Assembly (NCBI GenBank): GCA_947626295.1
Contig: CANQRS010000006.1
Location: forward strand, 1-34,940
DNA length: 34,940 nucleotides
From: an uncultured Clostridia bacterium
GTDB lineage: Bacteria > Bacillota > Clostridia > TANB77 > CAG-508
Direction of reading: 5' to 3'
Position numbers and translations under genes: made by a program
The notes under the pieces: model-generated
Databases searched by the model: none
Told to the model about the DNA's origin: nothing
Seen by the model: only the letters and a program-made list of their open reading frames with translations
In this document: piece by piece, positions 8,688 to 17,842 of the stretch
Layout: each line of letters opens with the position of its first letter
Numbering within the stretch: the stretch's first letter is position 1

Positions 8688-8746
8688 TTCTAATGTTCCT
8701 TTCTTCTACAAAGATAATGTTAAAGAAATTGGTATTTTATATATTA

Positions 8747-8774
8747 AAAAAGCTTGTATTTATTACAAGCTTTT
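8747..8774 (-). terminator. hairpin terminator between the small-pilin genes and the 670-aa gene
   Basis: AAAAAGCTTGTA...TACAAGCTTTTTT on the minus strand. Confidence 0.7.
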
Positions 8775-8785
8775 TATTTATGAGT

Positions 8786-9316
8786 TTAATTACCACTAAC
8801 TTTAACTTCACCCACAGCTTTACTTGTAATAGCTCCTGAATCTTCCCCTTTATTTCCAAATATAGCTTTTATTAGTGATTGAAATACTGTTTGATTTGTA
8901 TTAATTACATATACATAAACTAAATCACCTTGTTGTAAAGGTATTTCAGTATCATCTGATGACCCATCTCCTCGTAAAGCTTCCATTACTTGTGTAGGAT
9001 ACATTACATAATATGTATTATCTCCAATAGTAACTTGAGCAGCATACTCTTTTTTAGAAAGATTTTCATCGATTTTTTGTAGTTTTATTTGTACATCGTA
9101 AGAGCCCGAGGCCGCAAGTTCCTGTTTAAAATTATTAAGATCCTCCGAAGTTAACCTACCTGTATTAGTAATCCTATTTACAAATTCTGTTGTTAATTCT
9201 GATACTTCCATAGTTGTTACTTCATCTTGTTTATTAGCTATTTCCACTAATGGAAAAACAAATATAATTACTACAGCTACTCCTATAGCTACAATAACCA
9301 TTGCTGTGTCTCCCAT
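8786..9316 (-). CDS. pilus-locus protein with N-terminal TM helix
   Basis: MGDTAMVIVAIGVAVVIIFVFPLVEIANKQDE; in the Tad-like cluster. Confidence 0.55.
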   Translation of the reverse strand: MGDTAMVIVAIGVAVVIIFVFPLVEIANKQDEVTTMEVSELTTEFVNRITNTGRLTSEDLNNFKQELAASGSYDVQIKLQKIDENLSKKEYAAQVTIGDNTYYVMYPTQVMEALRGDGSSDDTEIPLQQGDLVYVYVINTNQTVFQSLIKAIFGNKGEDSGAITSKAVGEVKVSGN

Positions 9317-9356
9317 TTTAATCCCTCCTTGCCTATTTTTTAGTTATACAACTAAT

Positions 9357-9929
9357 TTATATGTGCCTTTTGTATGTTATAATTCTAAGTGTTTGTCTAT
9401 TTGCAGAAGATACATCTTCTAAATCTTGCTGATATATACCGACATATTCATCGTATCTAACTGTACTTTTACCGAGATAATCATAAATTGCTCCCATTAC
9501 TCTTTTATCAAGGTTTTTATAATTTAGCCCTTCTGTAGATAGTCTTAAATATTCTTCTCCATTAATTTTTCTTGTTTCTACTGTTGAATTAAAACCACTA
9601 TCTCCAGCCTCTACAACATCTTTTACCTCACTTATAAGTCCACTATCTTGTATATATACAACATAAGATTCTCTTACAAGTCTCCTAATTGATGACATTA
9701 CTGTTTCTACTCCTACAACTCTTATTGTTGCATCTTGACTACCTTCTGCTTCATAGTAGTTTATATATCCTTGACTACTATCCTGCGCCATATCAACTGC
9801 TTCATCAGATCTAAATATTTCATCTACTTGTAATCTTAAGTTGGAAAAAGATGACATACTAACAGTTAGTCCAATTATTAATAACAATACTGAACCTGCC
9901 ATAATTAACGCATCAACTACATTTTCCAC
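9357..9929 (-). CDS. pilin-like protein, MEN N-terminal family (divergent)
   Basis: MENVVDALIMAGSVLLLIIGLTVSMSSF. Confidence 0.6.
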   Translation of the reverse strand: MENVVDALIMAGSVLLLIIGLTVSMSSFSNLRLQVDEIFRSDEAVDMAQDSSQGYINYYEAEGSQDATIRVVGVETVMSSIRRLVRESYVVYIQDSGLISEVKDVVEAGDSGFNSTVETRKINGEEYLRLSTEGLNYKNLDKRVMGAIYDYLGKSTVRYDEYVGIYQQDLEDVSSANRQTLRIITYKRHI

Positions 9930-9953
9930 AGTATATTCACCTTCTCCCAGATT

Positions 9954-10397
9954 TTATGGTTTTACTTCAATATTTATCGTATTAATCAATCCATCTCTGT
10001 ATCCATTTGTTGGTATTTCCACTTTATAATATGAATTTGAATTTTCAACTCTTCTAATAGTATCTTTTGAGGTATCAGCACCTCCTGGAATAACCCCTGA
10101 TTTTGTGCTAGTTGTGTCTTTTAAATTAATTTTTATTTCTGCATCTCCAACTATATCTTCCTGCATATTAACTTGACGCACTATTTGCAATAGTGCATTT
10201 ACATCATATCCTATCACATTTTCTCCAAGATATTTTGTAAATCTTGAGTTAAAGTTTGATATTTCTTGCTCTGTTAACCTAGATTGTTGATTAACATTTG
10301 CACTCATATTTCTGAATATTACTACACCTAGGGATATTACTAAAATTGATACTAATATTGAACCTGCAATGATTAATGCTTTTGAGGCATTTTCCAT
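9954..10397 (-). CDS. pilin-like protein, MENASKAL family
   Basis: MENASKALIIAGSILVSILVISLGVVIFRN; FNSRFTKYLG; C-terminus YYKVEIPTNGYRDGLINTINIEVKP. Confidence 0.65.
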   Translation of the reverse strand: MENASKALIIAGSILVSILVISLGVVIFRNMSANVNQQSRLTEQEISNFNSRFTKYLGENVIGYDVNALLQIVRQVNMQEDIVGDAEIKINLKDTTSTKSGVIPGGADTSKDTIRRVENSNSYYKVEIPTNGYRDGLINTINIEVKP

Positions 10398-10417
10398 AAT
10401 CAGTATCCTCCTTTACA

Positions 10418-10924
10418 TTAAGAAGCATTCGTAACTTTTATTCCTGCAATTAATCCATTGACATATTTTTCTACTGTAACTTTATATCTTGTACTCGATG
10501 GTAATCTTACAACATTTTTTGAATCTACCGTAGTTGTATCCTCTGATTTTTGAACTGTAATACTTCCATCTGACCAAGCTGATTCTCCTACTGGTAACCT
10601 ACCATAAAATGTATTGTAAGATGCATAATTAGCAGCAGTACCAAAATTTACTATTACTGCTATATATCTACACGTAGTTTCTGCTTTTTCAGTTTGATTA
10701 CTAGTTTGAACAGCACTTATTAAGTTATATACATCTGATGATGACATACTATCTCCTATCCAACTTGTAAATTTTCCATTAAACGCTTCTATTTGTTCAC
10801 TACTAAGATTAGAACCTCCCATTGCTTCCCTAGCATTTCTAAATACTACCATACCTATTGATACAATTAAAATTGATAATAAAATTGCTCCTGCAATAAT
10901 TAATGCTTTTGATGCATTCTCCAT
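10418..10924 (-). CDS. pilin-like protein, MENASKAL family
   Basis: MENASKALIIAGAILLSILIVSIGMVVFRN; FNGKFTSWIG; C-terminus RYKVTVEKYVNGLIAGIKVTNAS. Confidence 0.65.
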   Translation of the reverse strand: MENASKALIIAGAILLSILIVSIGMVVFRNAREAMGGSNLSSEQIEAFNGKFTSWIGDSMSSSDVYNLISAVQTSNQTEKAETTCRYIAVIVNFGTAANYASYNTFYGRLPVGESAWSDGSITVQKSEDTTTVDSKNVVRLPSSTRYKVTVEKYVNGLIAGIKVTNAS

Positions 10925-11025
10925 AATAAAATTCCTCCTTTGTTCTATTATACTATTCTATTATATATGTAGACCAAAAATCTTATGGAATAATTTTCCG
11001 TCTATTTTAACATTAATAACTTTTT

Positions 11026-11478
11026 TTATTCTTCTATTTGTTCAAATAACATATATGATATTTTACCTGTTTTATTATATTCGGCTTTGGCACATTTGAA
11101 TTTTACTATATTATAATATTGTATAAAATCTGTCATTCCATTACCACTATTATAAAATGTTTCCATTTTATACACAGGTTTTTCTTCTAAATCTGTTATT
11201 CTAACATCTATAGTTACTGAATTTGTATCATCTTTTATATAAACACCTTGCTTATCTTTTTTCACAAAATTTCTTTCGTTATCATCTATTGCTTTATTTA
11301 TAAGATTTGCAAGTTCTGTTCCATATATTTCTCCGTCTAAACATTTTTCATATTCTACATTGAATTCTTTTATTTTTGATACTTTTTCTTTATATTCATA
11401 ATATTTTGATAATACAATTATTATCACTACTAATAATATTATTATTGTTATTCCTACTTTAAAAAAAGTTTTCTTCAT
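11026..11478 (-). CDS. divergent pilin-like protein lacking the MENASKAL N-terminus (MKKTFFKVGITIIILLVVIIIVLSKYYEYK...)
   Basis: FNVEYEKCLDGEIYGTELANLINKAIDDN and KFKCAKAEYNKTGKISYMLF align with the 12054-12830 pilin; the ORF-track start 11532 coincides with a -35 box, so ATG 11478 (GAGG SD) preferred. Confidence 0.6.
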   Translation of the reverse strand: MKKTFFKVGITIIILLVVIIIVLSKYYEYKEKVSKIKEFNVEYEKCLDGEIYGTELANLINKAIDDNERNFVKKDKQGVYIKDDTNSVTIDVRITDLEEKPVYKMETFYNSGNGMTDFIQYYNIVKFKCAKAEYNKTGKISYMLFEQIEE

Positions 11479-11503
11479 AAAACGCCTCTTTTTCAATACA
11501 CTT

Positions 11504-11532
11504 ATTATAACACTTCTTTTTACAAAATTCAA
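11504..11532 (-). promoter_or_regulatory. internal promoter TTGAAT-N17-TATAAT
   Basis: -35 complement 11527-11532, -10 complement 11504-11509, just upstream of ATG 11478. Confidence 0.65.
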
Positions 11533-11559
11533 TATTTTTCTTCTGTATTTTTTATTTTT

Positions 11560-11722
11560 TTACGGATTTTGTGTTATAGTAATTGCACTAACTATAGAAT
11601 CTGTATGTTCTATTGCTGTATCTGCTACAGTATACGTTGATGATAGATTCAAAAGCATAAATTGGTTCAAGTCATTTGCCGATAATTTTATTATATTTCC
11701 GACTTGCATCCTGCCCAGCAGC
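11560..11722 (-). pseudogene. out-of-frame C-terminal part of the 11672-12034 pilin gene
   Basis: +1 frame encodes GRMQVGNIIKLSANDLNQFMLLNLSSTYTVADTAIEHTDSIVSAITITQNP*, resembling sister pilin C-termini. Confidence 0.7.
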
Positions 11723-12034
11723 TATCACCTCTGTACCATTATTAAGCTTTAATTTTACTGTTACTATTGTTTGTAAACTATCTGTATTATTTTCATCATT
11801 ATTGTCATTTGCAATATTAATAATAGTTACAACATCTTGAACTCTTAGGTCACTTCTGCCCTCATAATCATAAAATTTTTGATTAAAACTTTGTATTTCT
11901 TCTCGGCTCCATACTTTCATTACATCTCTTGAACTATCACCCATCGTAGTAAAGGCATATACAAATAATGTAGCCACTAGCATTGCTAGTAATACCCCAC
12001 CTGCCATAAGCAAAGCTTTTGATGCATTTTCCAT
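11672..12034 (-). CDS. pilin-like protein, MENASKAL family, apparently frameshifted near its 3' end
   Basis: MENASKALLMAGGVLLAMLVATLFVYAF; FNQKFYDYEG; in-frame product 120 aa versus ~157 aa if the frame is restored. Confidence 0.65.
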   Translation of the reverse strand: MENASKALLMAGGVLLAMLVATLFVYAFTTMGDSSRDVMKVWSREEIQSFNQKFYDYEGRSDLRVQDVVTIINIANDNNDENNTDSLQTIVTVKLKLNNGTEVIAAGQDASRKYNKIIGK

Positions 12035-12053
12035 ATAATTACTATCCTTTCAA

Positions 12054-12830
12054 TTACTCTATCGTACCATTAAAATTAAATACCATCTTATCAATTCTTC
12101 CAGAAACATTATTATAAGTAACTATATCACAATCAAACTTAGCTTTTTTAAACTGATAATACTCATAATATTTATACATTTCATCACCTAAATAATTACT
12201 TTCTATAGTACTATAATCTGATACATTTTTTCCGGTTAACTCATTAAACTTATCCACAATGATTTTTTCGATATCATCATCACTCATTTCTACTCCTATT
12301 CTTTCGTAATATTTCTCTACCTTATCTTTGTCTAATGAATTTATATTTTTTGCAACTGTAGCCGCTACATCTGTTTTTCCCCCATAAAGATTCTCTACAT
12401 TTAATCCGTTTTTTATTATTATTTCTAGTCCATTCTCTAAAGGAGAAGCCGTATATTCAAGTTGTGTAAATAATTTATTTGGACTATCATCATACGGAAA
12501 CATTTTTAAATTTACATCTGTTCCAAAATCTACTGTTACTTCTACTGGTGTATATTGCTCATCATTTTTAGCTCCCGAAAGATTTGAATATCTATTATTA
12601 TAATCCACAACATTGTTTACTAAAGAAATTATTTCATATCCAGAAACATTGTTTCTATCATAATTTGATAACTGTGTATTAAATTGAGCCACATTGTCTG
12701 CTCTTGCTAATGTATCTTCACTATTATAAAAATCTGTAAATCTACCCCAAGCAAATATTAGCAACATAACAACTAACATAGTAAGTAGTACTCCACCTGC
12801 CATAATCAATGCTTTTGATGCGTTCTCCAT
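12054..12830 (-). CDS. pilin-like protein, MENASKAL family (largest)
   Basis: MENASKALIMAGGVLLTMLVVMLLIFAWGRF; FNTQLSNYDRNNVSGYEIISLVNNV. Confidence 0.65.
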   Translation of the reverse strand: MENASKALIMAGGVLLTMLVVMLLIFAWGRFTDFYNSEDTLARADNVAQFNTQLSNYDRNNVSGYEIISLVNNVVDYNNRYSNLSGAKNDEQYTPVEVTVDFGTDVNLKMFPYDDSPNKLFTQLEYTASPLENGLEIIIKNGLNVENLYGGKTDVAATVAKNINSLDKDKVEKYYERIGVEMSDDDIEKIIVDKFNELTGKNVSDYSTIESNYLGDEMYKYYEYYQFKKAKFDCDIVTYNNVSGRIDKMVFNFNGTIE

Positions 12831-12878
12831 CTTTACTCACAACCTTTCGTTAATACAATATTTACTTGTTTAGATTTT

Positions 12879-14966
12879 TTATATAGTTTCGCTAGACATA
12901 CTCTGCATTGTACTTGACATACTTGTTAAACCTATGTAAACTAATGGAACAATCAAATATCCAACAAATAACATAACCATAGGTGCAAAACCAATAACCT
13001 TTCCTATCATACCTTTTCTTGCTATTAATCTTTCATTTGACTCTTGACGCTTCGCTTGATAATATCCTCTTTCTGAATCTAACTCATCAAATGCATCTAT
13101 AATTGGTATTTTTTCTACAGCTGCTTGTAAACTTTCTACTATTCTTATGAATAATGGATAGTTAGTTTCATTTTTAAGAACTTCCAATGCCTCCCAAGCA
13201 CCTGCTTCATAGTTATTAACACATCTTGATATTGGCTCTCTAAATATATTAGAATATCTTTCAAGCCACTCTAATATAATTTCAACATTTACCCTCTCTA
13301 TCCTCATAAGCATTAATATTATTGTTTGGAATTGCATAACCTCATCTTCCATTTCCATTAAACGCATCTTATATTGGAATTTTAATAACCATACAGGCGA
13401 TACATATCCAATCATCATAAATACAACCGCTATTAGTACTTCAAACGGTCTTAGCACTTCTGAATTTACTGTTTGTAATTTTTCATATACTCTTTGTGAA
13501 GCTTTTGTTATTTCCTCTGGTGCAGCATCTTCATAATCTTCGTGTCTTTCCATTGCCCTTGCGATATCTTCTGTAGTTGTTTTTAAGTTTCCTTTGAACA
13601 TATCAAGGAATTTATTATCACTTTCAGTCATTTCCATTGCCGATTTTCTTTCTCTATCAGTAAGTCCTGTTAACAAATTATATTCTGTTGTTGGCTCTGT
13701 ATAAACCCATTTTATAGCTGTATTATGTAATACCATCATAATTCCCAGAGCTAATGCAAATGTTACAATTGCAGCTGCTATTCTGTTTACATAGAACCAT
13801 TCCATTTTCAGTTTTGAAGCTGAATCTTTCAACAGTTTTTGTATTTTTATATATTCTTTTGAACCCCTCTTAGGTAAAAACAAATTTACAAATCTTTTAA
13901 ATATTGGATTTCTATACACTTTAGCTTGCCAAGGGTTCTCTTGATTTGTTGCTTTTCTATCTGTAGAACCATTATTTTTTACTTTTCTTAATAACATATA
14001 ACAAATTACTGTTAATATAATTATTATGATTTGAAGAAGCATTCCTATTTTTCCTTGATAAAATGATTCTGTAAAGCTAAAGTTATCTATTGACCAGCTT
14101 TTTAATGGCTCCAAAAATAAAACTGGTACAACTGATATTATTGATAAGCTTTGAAATACATAATCAATTTTGTCTCTCTTTAATATTTCTATTTGCATTT
14201 CTTCTGTAATATTATTTACGTTTTTTAAATATAGTGATGCTCTATCTACTTTTCTATCTCCAAATTCTTTTGTTAAGTATGATACTCCCGCAAATTCTTT
14301 TAAGTAAGGATTTGGTGCAACATCATAATATTTTTCAAGTTCAATTTCTGGGTCATTTGAAATTAGAACTTCATATATCTTTTCTCCTTGCCTTGATATT
14401 GCTTTTTCATCATCCTGTGATATCTGATATATTGCTTCTTCTACCATATTATACTCGTGATACGCGTGTCTAATTTCTGCAAAAAATTCTAATTGTTCTT
14501 TTAACAAATTATTATCTAATTTATCTACACTACCATCTATAAGTGCATCAATCATAAATAGTTCAAATATTAACAATATAGATAATATTAAATAATTATT
14601 GTGTGTCAAAACTATAGATACAGTCATTATCAAAATTGTTGGTATTAATACCTTTGTCAAAATCTTAGCTGAATCCCTTCTGGTGGCATATTCATCATCA
14701 ACATTTATTATCTCTAGCCTTCTTCTAAGTTTTAATACATAAGTTTTAATATATGGGATTTTAGAATAAGTTATGTATAATTTTTGATACAAAATCTCTG
14801 CCGAAAATCTACTAGTCCTTGTACCCTCTCTCAATTTTTGTATTTGCTTATACTCTGATTTGTTCATCATTTTTGATAGTATAAAATATACTACAACTAT
14901 AATCGCTAAAGCTCCTATCATTCCATATATCAAATACATTGTAACCTGTGTCGACAATTTTTGCAC
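12879..14966 (-). CDS. tandem TadB/TadC-like (T2SF/GspF-type) inner-membrane platform protein
   Basis: 695 aa, several TM segments in two halves, GspF-like second half (MRLMEMEDEVMQFQTIILMLMRIERVNVEIILEWLERYS), directly after a TadA-like ATPase. Confidence 0.75.
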   Translation of the reverse strand: MQKLSTQVTMYLIYGMIGALAIIVVVYFILSKMMNKSEYKQIQKLREGTRTSRFSAEILYQKLYITYSKIPYIKTYVLKLRRRLEIINVDDEYATRRDSAKILTKVLIPTILIMTVSIVLTHNNYLILSILLIFELFMIDALIDGSVDKLDNNLLKEQLEFFAEIRHAYHEYNMVEEAIYQISQDDEKAISRQGEKIYEVLISNDPEIELEKYYDVAPNPYLKEFAGVSYLTKEFGDRKVDRASLYLKNVNNITEEMQIEILKRDKIDYVFQSLSIISVVPVLFLEPLKSWSIDNFSFTESFYQGKIGMLLQIIIIILTVICYMLLRKVKNNGSTDRKATNQENPWQAKVYRNPIFKRFVNLFLPKRGSKEYIKIQKLLKDSASKLKMEWFYVNRIAAAIVTFALALGIMMVLHNTAIKWVYTEPTTEYNLLTGLTDRERKSAMEMTESDNKFLDMFKGNLKTTTEDIARAMERHEDYEDAAPEEITKASQRVYEKLQTVNSEVLRPFEVLIAVVFMMIGYVSPVWLLKFQYKMRLMEMEDEVMQFQTIILMLMRIERVNVEIILEWLERYSNIFREPISRCVNNYEAGAWEALEVLKNETNYPLFIRIVESLQAAVEKIPIIDAFDELDSERGYYQAKRQESNERLIARKGMIGKVIGFAPMVMLFVGYLIVPLVYIGLTSMSSTMQSMSSETI

Positions 14967-14978
14967 CTCCTATCTGTT

Positions 14979-16964
14979 TTAACTTTCAGTAGCAAGTCTT
15001 GGTTTTCTTTTCTTTGCTGCTCTATCCTTTATTGCTTCTTTTTTCTTCTTTTCTTTGTACTCTTCTGGACTAAATACACTTTCTTTTCCCCAATGTTTTT
15101 CAACAAATGCATCAAATTCTTCTGCATCTGAATCTGTCATATTTAGTCTCATCTCTTTAATATTTTGGTCTGAAATCTTATTTGTAATTACATATTCTCC
15201 ATCTATATATTCTAATATATTTCTATATTCATATAATTCTCTATCTGTTGATTTTGCAAAAAATTGTGTTGCATTATCAAAGAATTTATCGAATTTTCCC
15301 TCTAATGTTTTTTCTTTTCTATGGTCATAAGTATATTCATTTTTACTAATTATAGGTGTACATTCTGTAACTCTTTCAATATATCTTTTTCCTCTAAAAT
15401 CTTTTGATAAATGTATATCAAAATTTAAAACTTGAACAACTTGTTCTTCAGCTGTTTTTTCATTTTTAAATACTCCCGCTCTTAACATTGAGTTTCTTAA
15501 AGCTGTAACTAAATCTGGAAATGTTTTAGCGTGGTGAGTAAATAATGTAAATTTAGATGCAACCTGTGCTGATTGTATCATCCAAGATGCAACAGGGTCT
15601 GTTGCAACCTCACCGATGATATTAACTGAACCATCTGTTTTCTTTTGAACGTCCAAACATTCTTGTCCTGCTATAGTATCAGTTTCACGCATTGACAAGA
15701 TGTTTCTTGTTGGATAAACTTTTCTTAAGTGCAACTCGAAAGCTGTCTCTGTAATACGTAAGTTCATTGTTTCATAAATATTTTCTATCATACCCATAAG
15801 TAATGTTGTTTTACCACAACCTTGCTCTCCAGTTATTGATGTAATTCTTGCACCTTTTACTAAATATTTTAGTAATTCTATTGCTTCTTCTTTTCCTTCT
15901 GTCTGTCCTGTCCATTGTTCTACTGTAGCTCTCTTTACGTCGAATTTTCTTACGAAAAATGCCCATGTTTCTGACATACTTGGTCTAACAACAACGACAC
16001 GTGAACCATCTTTCATTTCATTTATTTTATATCCATTTGTATCTGAAAGTTGTCCTGGATTATTATATTTATATATGTTTTGGCATACTCTTTTTAACTC
16101 TGCTTCTGTTCCAAATGATAAAAATGCCAAACGTATAGATTTACCTTGGAAAAATATCCATATACTATCACAAGCTCTTTGAACCTTATGTTCTTGCACC
16201 TGAGCTATATAATCTCCTCCAGTTTGTGCAACTTGGCTTAAAAAACTTTCTGGTAATCCAGATACACCACCTGAAACACCATCTATATTCATATCTCTTA
16301 TTTCATCTATACTACTATATCCTTTATATTTTTGATATATTCTTTGTACAACTACATTTAATTTATCTGAAAAAGACAACATTATATTTTCTTTTTCATA
16401 TATTTCTTCTATTTCTTCCTCAGTTATAACATAACAAGGTTTTGTTTCTCCTTGAACATATTTTAATGCTGCTAAATTATATTTTTTTATTATTTCTGTT
16501 AATGCTTCATATCCAAATTCATTTTTGTATGTATATAATATAATATCAAATTTATCCTGTGCAGTAAGCATTGAAGGTACATCAAACGGAATTGCTTTTG
16601 ATATATTTACTTCTGTTACACCATACTCTTTTGACAATAAATCATATATTAACTCTTTTACGTATTTTTTATCATTAACATCACCATAAGTACAGCCTTT
16701 TAAAGCCTTTTTTAATTCATATTTTTTATTTTTTCTTCTTATTAATTCCTCTTCAGAAAGCCCTATATCATACAAATTAACCTTTGTTATTTCATCTAAT
16801 CTCTTTTTTACATATTCAATCATTTTTTCCAAAGTATATGTTTGGTCATCTACCACGACATCTTCTTGTACTTCAGCATTTTGTTTGGATTTTATATAAT
16901 ATAATATAATTATTACTGTTAATACAATAATACCAATTATTAGTAATATATTCGTTACTGTCAT
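14979..16964 (-). CDS. TadA/CpaF-like secretion ATPase with N-terminal TM segment
   Basis: Walker A ITGEQGCGKTTLL, Walker B-like VNIIGEVATDP, FTLFTHHA; N-terminus MTVTNILLIIGIIVLTVIIILYYIKSK. Confidence 0.85.
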   Translation of the reverse strand: MTVTNILLIIGIIVLTVIIILYYIKSKQNAEVQEDVVVDDQTYTLEKMIEYVKKRLDEITKVNLYDIGLSEEELIRRKNKKYELKKALKGCTYGDVNDKKYVKELIYDLLSKEYGVTEVNISKAIPFDVPSMLTAQDKFDIILYTYKNEFGYEALTEIIKKYNLAALKYVQGETKPCYVITEEEIEEIYEKENIMLSFSDKLNVVVQRIYQKYKGYSSIDEIRDMNIDGVSGGVSGLPESFLSQVAQTGGDYIAQVQEHKVQRACDSIWIFFQGKSIRLAFLSFGTEAELKRVCQNIYKYNNPGQLSDTNGYKINEMKDGSRVVVVRPSMSETWAFFVRKFDVKRATVEQWTGQTEGKEEAIELLKYLVKGARITSITGEQGCGKTTLLMGMIENIYETMNLRITETAFELHLRKVYPTRNILSMRETDTIAGQECLDVQKKTDGSVNIIGEVATDPVASWMIQSAQVASKFTLFTHHAKTFPDLVTALRNSMLRAGVFKNEKTAEEQVVQVLNFDIHLSKDFRGKRYIERVTECTPIISKNEYTYDHRKEKTLEGKFDKFFDNATQFFAKSTDRELYEYRNILEYIDGEYVITNKISDQNIKEMRLNMTDSDAEEFDAFVEKHWGKESVFSPEEYKEKKKKEAIKDRAAKKRKPRLATES

Positions 16965-16987
16965 TTTCCTTCCTCCTTGACCTCAAT

Positions 16988-17830
16988 TTACTTTTTCATT
17001 CGTAATTCCAAAACTTTATTGTTAATTGTATCACTTAATCTTTGCAATTCTTCTATTATTAAATAATTTTCATCTTGATTTTTTAAATTAGTTAATTTCC
17101 ATATTGCATCTATTATTTTTCCTTCTTGAACAGACTCAAAAACTAATGAATTATATGGGATTGAATTTATTATCTGTCTTTGTTTTAATACATTTCTTGA
17201 TATGTTTTTTACATTATACTTTATATTACCATCATATTTTCCTATTACTATTAAAGTTTTATCTTTATCAAAAACATTTCCAGTTTCTATTAAATTTTTT
17301 AATCTAGTTATATTATGCAATTTTTGTGTTGTCATTGCTATAATAACATCAGATTCTTTTAATATTTCTATTTTATTTTGATTTGATATTCCCTTGTTAT
17401 CCATATCAACTATTACAGTATCATAATATCCTGTTGCTAAATTTATTATTTTAGGGTAGCTTGCTTGTATTTTATTATATTGCTCTACTGTTCCAGTATA
17501 GCTATCTAAAACTTCTAATCTTCCTCTTAAAACTACTTTCGTATAATCTGTAATTATATTTGCCGAAACCCTATTACTTCTAACTACTCTATCTAAGTCC
17601 TCTATTCCACTTTGTCCTATTCCTTTTGGTGCCTGTTCTTTTAAAAAAGCTCTATTTTTTATTTCCTCTGATGGCCAAAAGGCCTCCTGCATTGTCTTAT
17701 CTTTATACGCGGTAGATACCAACAAAGTTTTTTTATTTTGAGTAACACCCAAATATGTTGCAAATGCTATAGCTGATACTGTATTTCCAGCTTGGTCTTT
17801 ACCACCTGTAAAAAATGATACTACTGGCAT
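16988..17830 (-). CDS. MinD/ParA-like (TadZ/CpaE-type) protein with altered P-loop
   Basis: MPVVSFFTGGKDQAGNTVSAIAFATYLG; YDTVIVDMDNKG; in Tad-like cluster. Confidence 0.65.
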   Translation of the reverse strand: MPVVSFFTGGKDQAGNTVSAIAFATYLGVTQNKKTLLVSTAYKDKTMQEAFWPSEEIKNRAFLKEQAPKGIGQSGIEDLDRVVRSNRVSANIITDYTKVVLRGRLEVLDSYTGTVEQYNKIQASYPKIINLATGYYDTVIVDMDNKGISNQNKIEILKESDVIIAMTTQKLHNITRLKNLIETGNVFDKDKTLIVIGKYDGNIKYNVKNISRNVLKQRQIINSIPYNSLVFESVQEGKIIDAIWKLTNLKNQDENYLIIEELQRLSDTINNKVLELRMKK

Positions 17831-17842
17831 AAGGTTTTCCTC

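Noticed and set aside
11479-11532. Extended N-terminus MNFVKRSVIISVLKKRRF of the ORF-track entry 11026-11532
   Set aside because: The TTG start coincides with a -35 box and a TATAAT lies inside; ATG 11478 with an SD is more plausible.
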